Below are positions 8,095 to 16,132 of a stretch of DNA of 48,966 nucleotides, piece after piece. The stretch spans positions 1 to 48,966 of the forward strand of contig USNR01000008.1 in the NCBI GenBank assembly GCA_900556135.1, read 5' to 3'. The position numbers were made by a program, and so were the translations under genes. Each line of letters begins with the position of its first letter. Position 1 is the stretch's first letter. Below the pieces are notes generated by a model. The model saw only the letters and a program-made list of their open reading frames with translations. It was not told where the DNA came from and made no database searches. The stretch comes from an uncultured Clostridium sp. GTDB taxonomy: Bacteria; Bacillota; Clostridia; TANB77; CAG-508.

Positions 8095-9214
8095 TTAAAT
8101 TCGATTTTCTGCTTCTTTTTTCAAATAACTGTCTATAAAATCATTTAAATCTCCATCCATAACTGCTTGAACATTTCCTGTTTCGTATCCTGTTCTGTGA
8201 TCTTTTACTAGTGTATATGGGCAAAAAACATATGAACGTATTTGACTTCCCCATGCTATATCCATTTGATTTCCTTTCAAATCCTCAATTTTATCTTTAT
8301 GTTCTTTTTCTTTTAAATCTAATAACTTTGATTTCAACATTTTCATTGCAGTTTCTCTGTTTTGAATTTGTGAACGTTCAGATTGACATGATACTACTAT
8401 ATTTGTTGGAATGTGTGTTATTCTAACAGCTGATGATGTTTTATTGATGTGTTGCCCACCAGCACCAGAAGCTCTATAGGTATCCACTCTTAAATCATCT
8501 GGATTTATGTCTATATCAATGTCTTCTGTGATTTCAGGAAGAACCTCAACTGATGCAAATGATGTATGCCTTCTTCCTCCACTATCAAAAGGAGAGATTC
8601 TTACTAGTCTATGAACACCCATTTCCCCTTTTAAGTGTCCATAAGCATACTCTCCAGATATTAGAGCTGTAACACTTTTTATTCCAGCCTCTTCCCCATC
8701 TAAATAATCCAACTCTTTAACAATATATCCGTTGCTATCAGCCCAACGCGTATACATTCTATATAGCATTTGAACCCAGTCCTGAGCCTCGGTTCCCCCT
8801 GCTCCTGGATGTAAAGTTATAATTGCATTATTCATATCATATTTTCCAGAAAGAAGTGTATTTATTTCTATTTTTTCTATTTCTTTTTCTAATTTAGATG
8901 TTGTTTTTAAAACCTCTAAAGCTTCATTATCAGGATATTCTTCTTCATCCACAAGTAAACTGTTAAATTCTGCTAAGTCATTTAATTCTGATTCTACTTT
9001 TTTAAAATCATCTATTTTGGCTTTAATAGAGTTTATTTTCTTTAATATTATTCCAGATTCTTTAGCATCATTCCAAAAATTTTCTTCTAATGTTTTACTT
9101 TCTAAATCTTTTAAGTTATTTTCTAGTGTATGAATGTCAAAGTGAATCACCAATTTCATTTAACTTATTTTTTAAATCTTCAATTTTTTTAGTATTTTCT
9201 TCGAGATTTATCAA
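8095..9214 (-). CDS. prfB: Peptide chain release factor 2, with +1 programmed frameshift
   Basis: RF2 reads UGA and UAA stop codons and releases the finished peptide. Zero frame starts at TTG 9214 (AAGGGGTG upstream), runs 25 codons to CTT, then UGA at 9139-9137; a +1 slip at CTT TGA C continues in frame to the stop at 8095, giving about 372 residues. A simple ORF call starts instead at ATG 9159, in the shifted frame, and loses the real N-terminus. Motifs seen: SPF anticodon-like motif in RISPFDSGGRR, and GGQ in RASGAGGQHINK. Lies 35 bases after the YgjP-like gene, probably cotranscribed. Confidence 0.95.
9136..9151 (-). promoter_or_regulatory. prfB autoregulatory frameshift site
   Basis: Minus strand: SD-like GGTGA (9151-9147), four bases, then CTT TGA C (9142-9136). 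UGA is codon 26, the same position as in E. coli. Low RF2 lets the ribosome pause and slip +1, so RF2 controls its own synthesis. Seen directly; mechanism from established knowledge of prfB. Confidence 0.9.
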
Positions 9215-9249
9215 ATTTATCACCCCTTTGCATTATTTTGTTATAATTA

Positions 9250-9954
9250 TTATTCTTTAAGCTCTTTTTTGGCTTTTTGGTAATCTGGCATATAGTATGC
9301 TACCATATCCCAAAATTCTTTTGAATGATTCATGTACTTTAAATGACATACTTCATGTAAACATACATATCCAATGGCATGTCTACTAAACATCATTAAG
9401 TTTTGGTTTATAGTTATATGCTTTTTTGAGGAACAAATCCCCCATGTTGCTTTCAAATTTTTAATATGAACTTCTGTAGGATATAGTCCTACTAAATTAG
9501 TAATATACTCCATTGCTGGTAAAACTTCTTCTTTTGCAATTGACTTATAATAATTATCAATTATTTTTTTTACTTTTATCTTTAATTCCTCGTTAGACAA
9601 CATTTGGAAAGAAGCAGGAAAATTTATTATTAATAATTTCCCAGTGTTTTCGATTTTTACTTTCTTTATTGTATCTGCAAATTTAATGTTTAATACTAGA
9701 TTTTTTCCTAATAAAGGAATTATTGAATTATATTCATATGTTAAGCTATGTATGGATTCTTTAGATTGTTTTACTTTTTTCTCTATCCAATCTAATTTTT
9801 CTAACAGTAATGTATCTATATATTTTTGTGTAGTGTTTTTTGGAACTTTTACTATAACCTTTCCATCTTTTATTTGAATATAAGTGTTTTTTCTTTTATT
9901 TATATCTAAAATATATGGAATGTTAGTTCCAACTATAGTAAGTTCTTTTTGCAT
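9250..9954 (-). CDS. YgjP-like (M48/DUF45) metallopeptidase
   Basis: About 234 residues. The zinc site is HEVCH followed by LKYMNHSKEFWDMV near the C-terminus, preceded by KATWGICSSKKHITIN, the standard YgjP/DUF45 pattern. The N-terminal half is a strand-rich domain. Substrate unknown. A longer frame starts at GTG 9972, but GTGGAG there looks like the ribosome site for ATG 9954, which I prefer (spacing ~12). It overlaps the end of the upstream membrane gene by about 22 bases, so translation may be coupled. Confidence 0.85.
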   Translation of the reverse strand: MQKELTIVGTNIPYILDINKRKNTYIQIKDGKVIVKVPKNTTQKYIDTLLLEKLDWIEKKVKQSKESIHSLTYEYNSIIPLLGKNLVLNIKFADTIKKVKIENTGKLLIINFPASFQMLSNEELKIKVKKIIDNYYKSIAKEEVLPAMEYITNLVGLYPTEVHIKNLKATWGICSSKKHITINQNLMMFSRHAIGYVCLHEVCHLKYMNHSKEFWDMVAYYMPDYQKAKKELKE

Positions 9955-10269
9955 TTTATATTTTTTCTCCACATTATATATTTATAAATTATAATATTTA
10001 AAATTATACATATAGCTGATTCTAAATACTTTTGAGGCAGACTAATTTTAAAGATGCTAAGAGGAATTGATATTCCCAGTCCAATAACACAAAATATTAA
10101 TAGTTTAGTATATTTAAAAGGTTGCTTCATGAAAAATTTTAATATGATTTTGGCAAGTCCAATAGTTAAGATAATAAAAATCATTAAATACATATATGCA
10201 AATATTCCGACCAGTAAATGCCACTCTCAAAAATGCTAAAACCATTCTCAAAAACAAGCCGTCTCTCAT
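9933..10269 (-). pseudogene. Small membrane protein with a +1 frameshift near its N-terminus
   Basis: A strong GGAGG site precedes ATG 10269, which opens MRDGLFLRMVLAFLRVAF; the frame then runs off into unrelated sequence. One base shift at the TTT around 10216-10218 joins it to the frame LVGIFAYMYLMIFIIL... that ends at 9933. The joined product is about 111 residues with three or four membrane helices. The downstream part alone could start at ATG 10193, but that ATG has no ribosome site. Either a true inactivating insertion, a sequencing error, or a slippage site. No family recognised. Confidence 0.6.
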
Positions 10270-10356
10270 ATATATAACCTCCATTTATAATATTTTCAAT
10301 AATTATAACACACCAAATATGAAATTACTATAATAAATTATTTTATATTCATGATG

Positions 10357-11520
10357 CTATTTTGTTAATATTTTTTTGAATTTATTTTTTCCGAATTGAA
10401 TAACTATACCAGATTTTATTTCAATTTTTTCATCTATTCTTTCTATTGTTTTTGAATCAATTTTTATGCCTTTCCCTTGTACCATCCTTTTGGCTTCTCT
10501 CCTTGAATTAGTAAATCCGACTTTAATTATTAAATCACAAATATTTATATTTTCTTCGCTAATAATAAATTTTTCTATATTATCTGGAATTTTACCATTT
10601 GCAATTTGTACATATCTTTCCTTTAATTCTTTAAAATTAACATTATTATTATACATTTTTAATAATTCTTCTGCATACCTAAAATGAGCTTCTCTAATAT
10701 CTCCTTCCATAATTTTATTTATTTCTTCAGTTTGTAGGTCTGTTGTTAAATCAAAATATTGTCTTAATATTACATCTGGGATTTTCATACTTTTTTCAAG
10801 CTTAACAAACGGATCATCAGTTAATCCTATATAGTTATCTAAAGACTTACTCATTTTCTCCTTGCCATCTAATCCAAGTAGTAATGGAAATGTTATAACA
10901 ACTTGGGAGTCTTGTCCATAATCTTTTTGAAGCTCCCTTCCCACAAGTAAATTAAAGGTTTGATCTGTTCCACCTATTTCAATATCAGAATTTAATGCAA
11001 CCGAATCATAGCCCTGCATCAAAGGATATAATAATTCATGCATTGATAAAGGCAATTTATTTTCATATCTATTTTTAAAATCATCTCTTTCCATTATTCT
11101 TGCAACTGTGTATTTACTTGTTAGCTTTATAATATCTTCAAAATTCATTTTGGATAGCCATTCTGAATTAAATACTATCCTGGTTTTATCCTTATCTAAA
11201 ATTTTTGTTGCTTGTGCTAAATAGCTTTCAGCAGATTTTCTTGTCTCTTCAAAGGTTAATGCTGGCCTTGTTTTGCTTTTTCCAGATGGATCCCCTATCA
11301 TTGCTGTAAAATCTCCAACAACAAATATTATTTCATGTCCCATATCTTGAAACATCTTCAATATTCGTAAAGGAACTGAATGACCTATATGCAAGTCTGG
11401 TCTTGAAGGGTCTGCTCCGAATTTTATTTTCAATTTTTTCCCATTTTTAATCTTTTCTTCTAAATCTTGAACAGAAAATATTTGCGTTGCTTTTCTTTTT
11501 ATTATTTCTAAATTGTCCAT
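10357..11520 (-). CDS. tyrS: Tyrosyl-tRNA synthetase
   Basis: 387 residues, class I synthetase charging tRNA-Tyr. HIGH motif at 44-47 (DLHIGHS), KMSKS at 222-226, tyrosine-site motif GGTDQTFN (183-190), and a C-terminal S4 RNA-binding domain (about 325-387, NSRREAKRMVQGKGIKID). The motif layout fits the TyrZ-like bacterial subgroup. AAAAGGAG precedes the ATG. No T-box is visible upstream; instead an 18-codon ORF lies there. Read-through from the acetyltransferase gene is likely. Confidence 0.95.
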   Translation of the reverse strand: MDNLEIIKRKATQIFSVQDLEEKIKNGKKLKIKFGADPSRPDLHIGHSVPLRILKMFQDMGHEIIFVVGDFTAMIGDPSGKSKTRPALTFEETRKSAESYLAQATKILDKDKTRIVFNSEWLSKMNFEDIIKLTSKYTVARIMERDDFKNRYENKLPLSMHELLYPLMQGYDSVALNSDIEIGGTDQTFNLLVGRELQKDYGQDSQVVITFPLLLGLDGKEKMSKSLDNYIGLTDDPFVKLEKSMKIPDVILRQYFDLTTDLQTEEINKIMEGDIREAHFRYAEELLKMYNNNVNFKELKERYVQIANGKIPDNIEKFIISEENINICDLIIKVGFTNSRREAKRMVQGKGIKIDSKTIERIDEKIEIKSGIVIQFGKNKFKKILTK

Positions 11521-11545
11521 TATATTTATACTCCTTTTTGTTTTA

Positions 11546-11602
11546 TTATATTAAAAGAGCATAGTTATAAGATAGCCTTGAAGTCGTACTCTTCTCAGGC
11601 AT
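11546..11602 (-). CDS. 18-residue ORF just upstream of tyrS (possible leader peptide)
   Basis: A near-perfect ribosome site GGGAGGTGATAGT precedes ATG 11602; the ORF reads MPEKSTTSRLSYNYALLI and stops 25 bases before the tyrS ATG. It contains two tyrosine codons around one Asn codon. I see no terminator hairpin between it and tyrS, so classical attenuation is not shown. It may couple tyrS translation to the acetyltransferase transcript, or encode a microprotein. Confidence 0.45.
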   Translation of the reverse strand: MPEKSTTSRLSYNYALLI

Positions 11603-11622
11603 ACTATCACCTCCCTATAATT

Positions 11623-12108
11623 TTATCTTATTTTTTTGATATCTGTAAACATTCTAGGATGATATCCATTTTTATTATAAAATTTAATGGCATTTTCATT
11701 ATATGCAAATACATCTACAAGAGTATATTCACAACCTACACTTTTAAAATATTCTTCTATCTTATTAATAAGTAATTGTCCTATTCCTTTGTTCCTAGTT
11801 TTGTTTGTAACTATTAATTCCGTTATTTCACCTCTTTTAGGACATTTATAATCTAAATAATCAAATTTATCATATGGTGGTATACATCCCATAATTAATC
11901 CTACTGCTTTATCATTTTCTACTGCTAAATAGCATTTTCCATTATTACTATTAACTTTTTGTAAATCTAGAATTGCCATTTTTTCTTTATATTCAGGATG
12001 AACTTGATCCAAGCAATCTTTATCAATCGATACTAAATATTTCTCAAGTTCTACTAATAGTTCCTTAACATCTTCTAAATATTTATCTTCATATTCGATT
12101 ATCTTCAT
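11623..12108 (-). CDS. GNAT family N-acetyltransferase
   Basis: 161 residues of a GCN5-related fold. The acetyl-CoA loop is seen in RGEITELIVTNKTRNKGIGQ (V/I, then R-N-K-G-I-G), and the C-terminal FAYNENAIKFYNKNGY motif is typical. Substrate unknown. The ribosome site before the ATG is weak (AGTGGA). The promoter upstream is overlapped by a perfect 22-bp palindrome, so it may be repressor controlled. tyrS follows on the same strand. Confidence 0.85.
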   Translation of the reverse strand: MKIIEYEDKYLEDVKELLVELEKYLVSIDKDCLDQVHPEYKEKMAILDLQKVNSNNGKCYLAVENDKAVGLIMGCIPPYDKFDYLDYKCPKRGEITELIVTNKTRNKGIGQLLINKIEEYFKSVGCEYTLVDVFAYNENAIKFYNKNGYHPRMFTDIKKIR

Positions 12109-12139
12109 CTATTCCACTCTCTTATTATTAATATTATTA

Positions 12140-12174
12140 TTAGTAATTATATAATTACTAATAAACAATTTCAA
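12140..12174 (-). promoter_or_regulatory. Promoter of the acetyltransferase gene with an overlapping perfect palindrome
   Basis: Minus strand -35 TTGAAA (12174-12169), 17-base spacer, -10 TATAAT (12151-12146). The palindrome TTAGTAATTAT and its mirror (12140-12161) covers the -10. This looks like an operator, but a chance AT palindrome is possible. Confidence 0.45.
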
Positions 12175-12198
12175 ATTCAAAGTTCTTTTATTTATACT

Positions 12199-12288
12199 TC
12201 ATTTTTCAAATTCTGTTGAATCAATATCTAAAGCATCAGTTAATTTATTTGATCTATTAAATGTTGCAATTCTTTTTTCTCTACTTTC
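12199..12288 (-). pseudogene. In-frame C-terminal extension cut off by a stop codon
   Basis: Directly after the TAA of the hydrolase gene the same frame stays open for 29 codons of protein-like sequence (ESREKRIATFNRSNKLTDAL, then DIDSTEFEK) to a TGA. It looks like the lost tail of the hydrolase, removed by a nonsense mutation. Confidence 0.45.
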
Positions 12289-13299
12289 TTAATAACTTTC
12301 ATCAATGTTTTCACAGCATCCTATATCTTTAGGGTCAAATTGCTTATGAAAGTTATAATATTTTATTATTTGTTCTATTAGGTGTCTCGATGCTGGAGTT
12401 TCGTTAACATCAAAAATACGGCTATGTGTAGAACCTTTAACAATAATTCCTTCAATATCAATTCCATATCTTTTATTTGCTTCAATTGAGTTTTTATATC
12501 TTTCATTAAGTTTTTGTCCCAATATTTTTCTTTGCTCTATTCCAACATCCTTTGGGGTAGTTACATTTCTAAATGACATATCATGCATTGGTGCGGGAAT
12601 TTGAGTACTAGATGTGATTCTATCCCCATTTATATCAAAATTTCCGGGCTTAGCACCTTCTTTTTCTCCAACATAATATGCAAATTGAATCTTCTTATAT
12701 GCCTCTGAATCAAATTTTTTACCAAATAATGTTTCATAATCTTGTATTCCAATTGGATATTTTAATTTTTTTGTAGGTATAGGTATAGCTCCAGCTGCTC
12801 CACCTATTAAAGCTCTATTTATTAGTTCTGGGTATGCTAACGCAAATCTTTGTGCAAATACACCAGATGCAGAATATCCACTTAAAAATATTTTATCTTG
12901 TACTTTTTTTCCTGTTATTTGTTCAATATATTTTCGAGCATTATCGATACACTCTTTAACTTTTTCATGTATTTGAAATTCCTTTACTGCATCAACTGAC
13001 ATTTGCTGAGAATCTGGCATTCCTTTTAAGTCTGGTACAATCGGAACAACCAAAGGGAAATCTGTCATAAAGTCTGCATAATTCATTTCTATAGGATTAT
13101 ACTTGTCTTTTATTGCGTGTTGGACATTTTGAGAATATGCATCAGCTCGTCTTCCACCTGAATTATACGTTTCTACAAACATTTCAGCATTATCTTTCAA
13201 CCCATCTGGAATCCCTATAATATAAGAACCATCCTGAGTTTGACATATATGCAAATCAATTTCTTTACCGTTTCTATTTATAATAGTTTTATATTTCAT
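12289..13299 (-). CDS. Alpha/beta hydrolase, esterase/PHB-depolymerase-like
   Basis: 336 residues. Nucleophile elbow GYSASG (141-146, Ser143) after the strand KIFLS, followed by FAQRFALAYPELINRALIGG, gives a clear alpha/beta-hydrolase core. The likely catalytic His is in GSTHSR (about 300-305). No signal peptide, so probably cytoplasmic. Substrate unknown; polyhydroxybutyrate depolymerase-like esterases are the nearest match by motif. AGAGGTAG precedes the ATG. The frame continues 29 codons past the stop, suggesting a recently shortened C-terminus. Confidence 0.75.
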   Translation of the reverse strand: MKYKTIINRNGKEIDLHICQTQDGSYIIGIPDGLKDNAEMFVETYNSGGRRADAYSQNVQHAIKDKYNPIEMNYADFMTDFPLVVPIVPDLKGMPDSQQMSVDAVKEFQIHEKVKECIDNARKYIEQITGKKVQDKIFLSGYSASGVFAQRFALAYPELINRALIGGAAGAIPIPTKKLKYPIGIQDYETLFGKKFDSEAYKKIQFAYYVGEKEGAKPGNFDINGDRITSSTQIPAPMHDMSFRNVTTPKDVGIEQRKILGQKLNERYKNSIEANKRYGIDIEGIIVKGSTHSRIFDVNETPASRHLIEQIIKYYNFHKQFDPKDIGCCENIDESY

Positions 13300-13341
13300 A
13301 GTATCTACCTCTTATAAATGTTTAATTTTCTCTTGCTAGCT

Positions 13342-13371
13342 ATTATATCAAAAAGAAATGTCTTTTTGCAA
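13342..13371 (-). promoter_or_regulatory. Promoter of the hydrolase gene
   Basis: Minus strand -35 TTGCAA (13371-13366), 18-base spacer, -10 TATAAT (13347-13342), about 43 bases before the ATG. Confidence 0.5.
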
Positions 13372-13465
13372 CAAAATATCAGTCATTTAAAAAGTTTTAT
13401 TGAGGAAATTAATGTTTTATGTTATAATTTTTACATATTATTATTAGATAACTTTTTTATTTAAA

Positions 13466-13489
13466 ATCCTTACTTATTTTGTTAAGGAT
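13466..13489 (-). terminator. Possible terminator downstream of the methyltransferase
   Basis: Stem ATCCTTA / TAAGGAT with a 10-base loop, followed on the minus strand by TTTAAATAAAAAA. Short stem, modest support. Confidence 0.4.
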
Positions 13490-13565
13490 AAGTGAGGTGT
13501 TTTTATTATTTAATTGCTTTTTTAGAATTAACTCTAAAACCTGTTAACATTTATACTACTAATCA

Positions 13566-14327
13566 TTATTTTTTTCCAATTATTCCATAATATCTTCTGA
13601 TTAATTTGATGCCTTTTTCAGTAATGTTTTGTTTAACATATTTTTCAAATGTTTCCTTCTCTATTGGTTTTCTTTCATATTCATTAAATGATTCTTCTGA
13701 GAAGTCATCTAATATTGGAGTTTTAACTAGTAAAGCATATAAATCTTTTTTTGTTTTATAGTACTCTATTACATGAAGTGGAATTAATTCTACTTCTTTA
13801 AATCCTGCATCCATTATTGCTTCATAATCTATTAAACTTATAGGCTTAACATCGTGATATGCTTGTCCTCTTTCAAACATTCTTTTTAAAGACCAACAAT
13901 CTAATTTATCAACACCTCTTATAATAAGTTGCCCACCTTCTTTTAATGTTTTATATATTTGCAATGGATCAATTATTGTATGACGTGCTGTTACTAAATC
14001 AAAGTAATTATCTGGAGTATCCATTTTTAGATTGTCCATAACTCTAAAGGAGATATTCTTTCTTCTACTTTGTAATAAATTTTTATTAGCTGTTTCTATC
14101 ATTTTATCAGAGAAATCTGTTCCCAATATTTCAGCACAATTCGGAAAATTTTTAAGTACTTTTTCTCCTGCTGCTGTTCCCAAATCTAGAATTTTTGTAT
14201 TTTCTTTTACACGTTTTTTTATTTCGTCCTCATAAATCCAATTTGTAAATACTTCACTAGTATAGTCAATATCCTCAAAAGACCAATTAGCTGTTTCACT
14301 ATAGAAATCATGTTTATTTGTTTTCAT
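13566..14327 (-). CDS. Class I SAM-dependent methyltransferase
   Basis: 253 residues. Motif I is ILDLGTAAGE (46-55), the acidic motif II is ILGTDFSDKMIETA, and NYFDLVTARHTI is the post-motif strand; the C-terminal third (about 170-253) is family-specific. Substrate is not predictable; a small molecule or rRNA base are both possible. AAGGATGG precedes the ATG. It is the only gene of its unit and sits ~200 bases downstream of a strong promoter, behind a 16-codon leader ORF and a terminator. That layout is known from antibiotic-inducible resistance genes, which is a hint, not proof. Confidence 0.8.
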   Translation of the reverse strand: MKTNKHDFYSETANWSFEDIDYTSEVFTNWIYEDEIKKRVKENTKILDLGTAAGEKVLKNFPNCAEILGTDFSDKMIETANKNLLQSRRKNISFRVMDNLKMDTPDNYFDLVTARHTIIDPLQIYKTLKEGGQLIIRGVDKLDCWSLKRMFERGQAYHDVKPISLIDYEAIMDAGFKEVELIPLHVIEYYKTKKDLYALLVKTPILDDFSEESFNEYERKPIEKETFEKYVKQNITEKGIKLIRRYYGIIGKK

Positions 14328-14368
14328 TTTCTACCATCCTTTCTTAATATAAAAATAAAATGTGATTG

Positions 14369-14460
14369 AATATAAAAAAGAACCTCCTTTCATGAATATG
14401 CCACAAAAAACAATCACAAAATTAATGTGTATATTTTTTGTCATTCATGAGGAGATTCTT
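14369..14460 (-). terminator. Attenuator-like terminator in the methyltransferase leader
   Basis: On the minus strand the arms AAGAATCTCCTCATGAAT (14460-14443) and ATTCATGAAAGGAGGTTCTT (14398-14379) pair, helped by an inner ACAAAAAA/TTTTTTGT stem, and are followed by a T-rich run TTCTTTTTTATATT. The 5' arm lies inside the leader ORF, so a ribosome on that ORF would open the hairpin. Confidence 0.65.
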
Positions 14461-14472
14461 AAGGCTCTTCAT
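14422..14472 (-). CDS. Leader peptide MKSLKNLLMNDKKYTH
   Basis: 16 codons from ATG 14472, with AAAGGA four to five bases upstream, between the promoter and the methyltransferase gene. Its coding sequence forms the 5' arm of the attenuator hairpin. In ribosome-mediated attenuation, a drug- or starvation-stalled ribosome here would free the downstream gene. Confidence 0.5.
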   Translation of the reverse strand: MKSLKNLLMNDKKYTH

Positions 14473-14538
14473 TATTCCTTTAAACACTTGTTTATCTGGT
14501 AGTAAAACGCGAATGACTAATTGATTTACTACATTTAA

Positions 14539-14567
14539 ATTATAACAAATTAATATTAATATGTCAA
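14539..14567 (-). promoter_or_regulatory. Strong promoter of the methyltransferase unit
   Basis: Consensus TTGACA (14567-14562), 17-base spacer, consensus TATAAT (14544-14539). The transcript would start near 14532 and first form a GTAGTAAA/TTTTACTAC hairpin. Confidence 0.75.
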
Positions 14568-14572
14568 AAATC

Positions 14573-14849
14573 GCTACAAGCCCAAAAGGATGTCGGCATT
14601 TAAAATGTTGCCTAAATCCTAAGGCTTCTTAATATTACATGGACAAGTTATAAAACTTGAACCAATTTAATAATTTTTGGGTTTTAAATATTTCCTAATT
14701 CCACAGTTCGTTTTTTGATAGTATTATAAAATACTTATTGTACTAATAATATTGCGAATTATTGCCATTTATATTTATTGTATTATCAGTAATTTCTTCT
14801 ATTTTTTGCAAGCAAAATGCAAAAAACGTTCACATTCATTTTATATATT
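14573..14849. other. Gene-free spacer with hairpins
   Basis: No ORF or remnant I can support. A cruciform-like element (AGGAT..GGCA..TGCC..ATCCT, about 14588-14624) and a TTTTTTGCA/TGCAAAAAA hairpin (about 14803-14827) are the only structures seen. Confidence 0.4.
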
Positions 14850-14915
14850 ATAATAAAAATGCCTAGGTGGCAGCGTACTTAACATACGCTTAGCATTTAG
14901 CTACCTTACCTAGGT
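14850..14915 (-). terminator. Terminator of the 18.1-15.0 kb operon
   Basis: Branched hairpin with outer arms ACCTAGG/CCTAGGT, a GGTAGC/GCTGCC helix (one G-U) and inner GCGTA/TACGC, followed on the minus strand by CATTTTTATT. Unusually elaborate for a terminator. Confidence 0.6.
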
Positions 14916-14984
14916 CTTACTATAAATATTTTACCATACACAAAATAGTATGTCAAATATTTTACTAATATTTTATGCAAAAAT

Positions 14985-15657
14985 TTATTTTTTATTACTA
15001 CTATTTCTTGGAAATAAGCTTACTCTAAAATTTTTAGGTTTCAATTCTTTTATCAAATTTTCAACAATACTAATATCCTTATACGAATTATAAAATGTAT
15101 TTACTGTTAAATCAGCAAGTTGTATTCCATAATTTGTTTTAGAATCATAATATGTTATTTCAAAATCATCATCATATATACAAAATTCAGTTTTTAAATA
15201 TGTTTCTAAGTTATTTAATTCTCCGACTCTTATATTTCTATTATCAATATTTATAATAAATTCAATCGGTTCATCATTTTCTTGTAAATTTAGCACTGGT
15301 AAAATGCAATCTTGTATTAAAACTTTTACAGCATAATTAAAGAATATATTTGAATCAACTATTTCTTTTCTCATATATTTTTTATCAAATACCTTTACAC
15401 AACCATGAAATGTTTCAATATCTTGTATTTTACTAAATATTTGTATTTTCTCTTCTTCTGTCATATCATATGACTTTATTTCAGCATCTAAATCTAATTT
15501 TTTGGCTTTTTTTAATTTAAAATTTTCTTTTTTATATTTTGATTTTATTTTTATTTTATCTTCTTCAAGGCAAAAATATCCACCTACTGCAAAATATCTT
15601 GTTTTACTATTTTTATGAATTGATCCGACTTTCATCTAGATATACATATATTCTCAT
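14985..15657 (-). pseudogene. DUF3800 protein with a frameshift at its N-terminus
   Basis: AAGGAGTG precedes ATG 15657, which reads MRIYVYLDES; one extra base (C, position 15627 on the plus strand as G) throws the frame off within the hallmark YLDESG of DUF3800. Skipping it gives LDES-GSIHKNSKTRYFAVGGYF and continues to the stop at 14985, about 224 residues, with the C-terminal IQLADLTVNTFYNSY typical of the family. DUF3800 has an RNase H-like fold and is frequent in mobile and defence regions. The uninterrupted part alone would start at ATG 15635 without a ribosome site and without the first catalytic Asp/Glu. Likely inactive. Confidence 0.75.
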
Positions 15658-15725
15658 GTTGTTATCACTCCTTGGTGCATATTTTACCACATCTTTTGGC
15701 GAAAATAAATATATTTCTACAAATT

Positions 15726-16104
15726 CTATAATTTCATCATATATGATAAATTATGAACTTTCATACCAAACCTTTTATATACTTTGATCACATTTTCGTT
15801 ATTTGGATTTACTGTTAAGTGCATATCTGTACAGTTCTGTTCTTTGGCTATATTTTTAGTAAATTCCAGTATTTTTGTTCCTATACCCTGTCCACGAAAC
15901 TCTTCATCAATACATATTGATTTTAGCAACATATATACTATCAGTTTCTAATAATTTATTTAATCTTTCCATAGTAATAACTTTTTCCACATCTAAAAAT
16001 AAATCTGGGTTCCAATTCACATGTAATTTATGAACTTGTTTTGCTAATTCATTTATTTTGGAGCATTCATCTATGATAGGTTGTATTATTTTTAATTTTT
16101 CCAT
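15726..16104 (-). pseudogene. GNAT acetyltransferase with internal deletion
   Basis: The N-terminal part (MEKLKIIQPIIDECSKINEL... to DSIYVAKI, from ATG 16104 after AGGAG) and the C-terminal part (LLKSICIDEEFRGQGIGTKI ... YKRFGMKV) are in different frames and overlap by 26 bases. Roughly 30 residues that normally link strands two and three of the fold are missing. The acetyl-CoA loop RGQGIG survives. Deletion plus frameshift, hence a pseudogene. It follows the three-domain gene by 28 bases. Confidence 0.75.
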
Positions 16105-16132
16105 TGAAGTCATCTCCTATTGTATATTGTTC

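Noticed and set aside
9138..9159. ATG 9159 as the prfB start (MKLVIHFD...)
   Set aside because: It is in the shifted frame only; the CTT TGA C site and upstream SD-TTG give the standard RF2 N-terminus.
11521..11622. T-box riboswitch for tyrS
   Set aside because: No T-box consensus sequence or specifier hairpin is present in the ~100 bases upstream.
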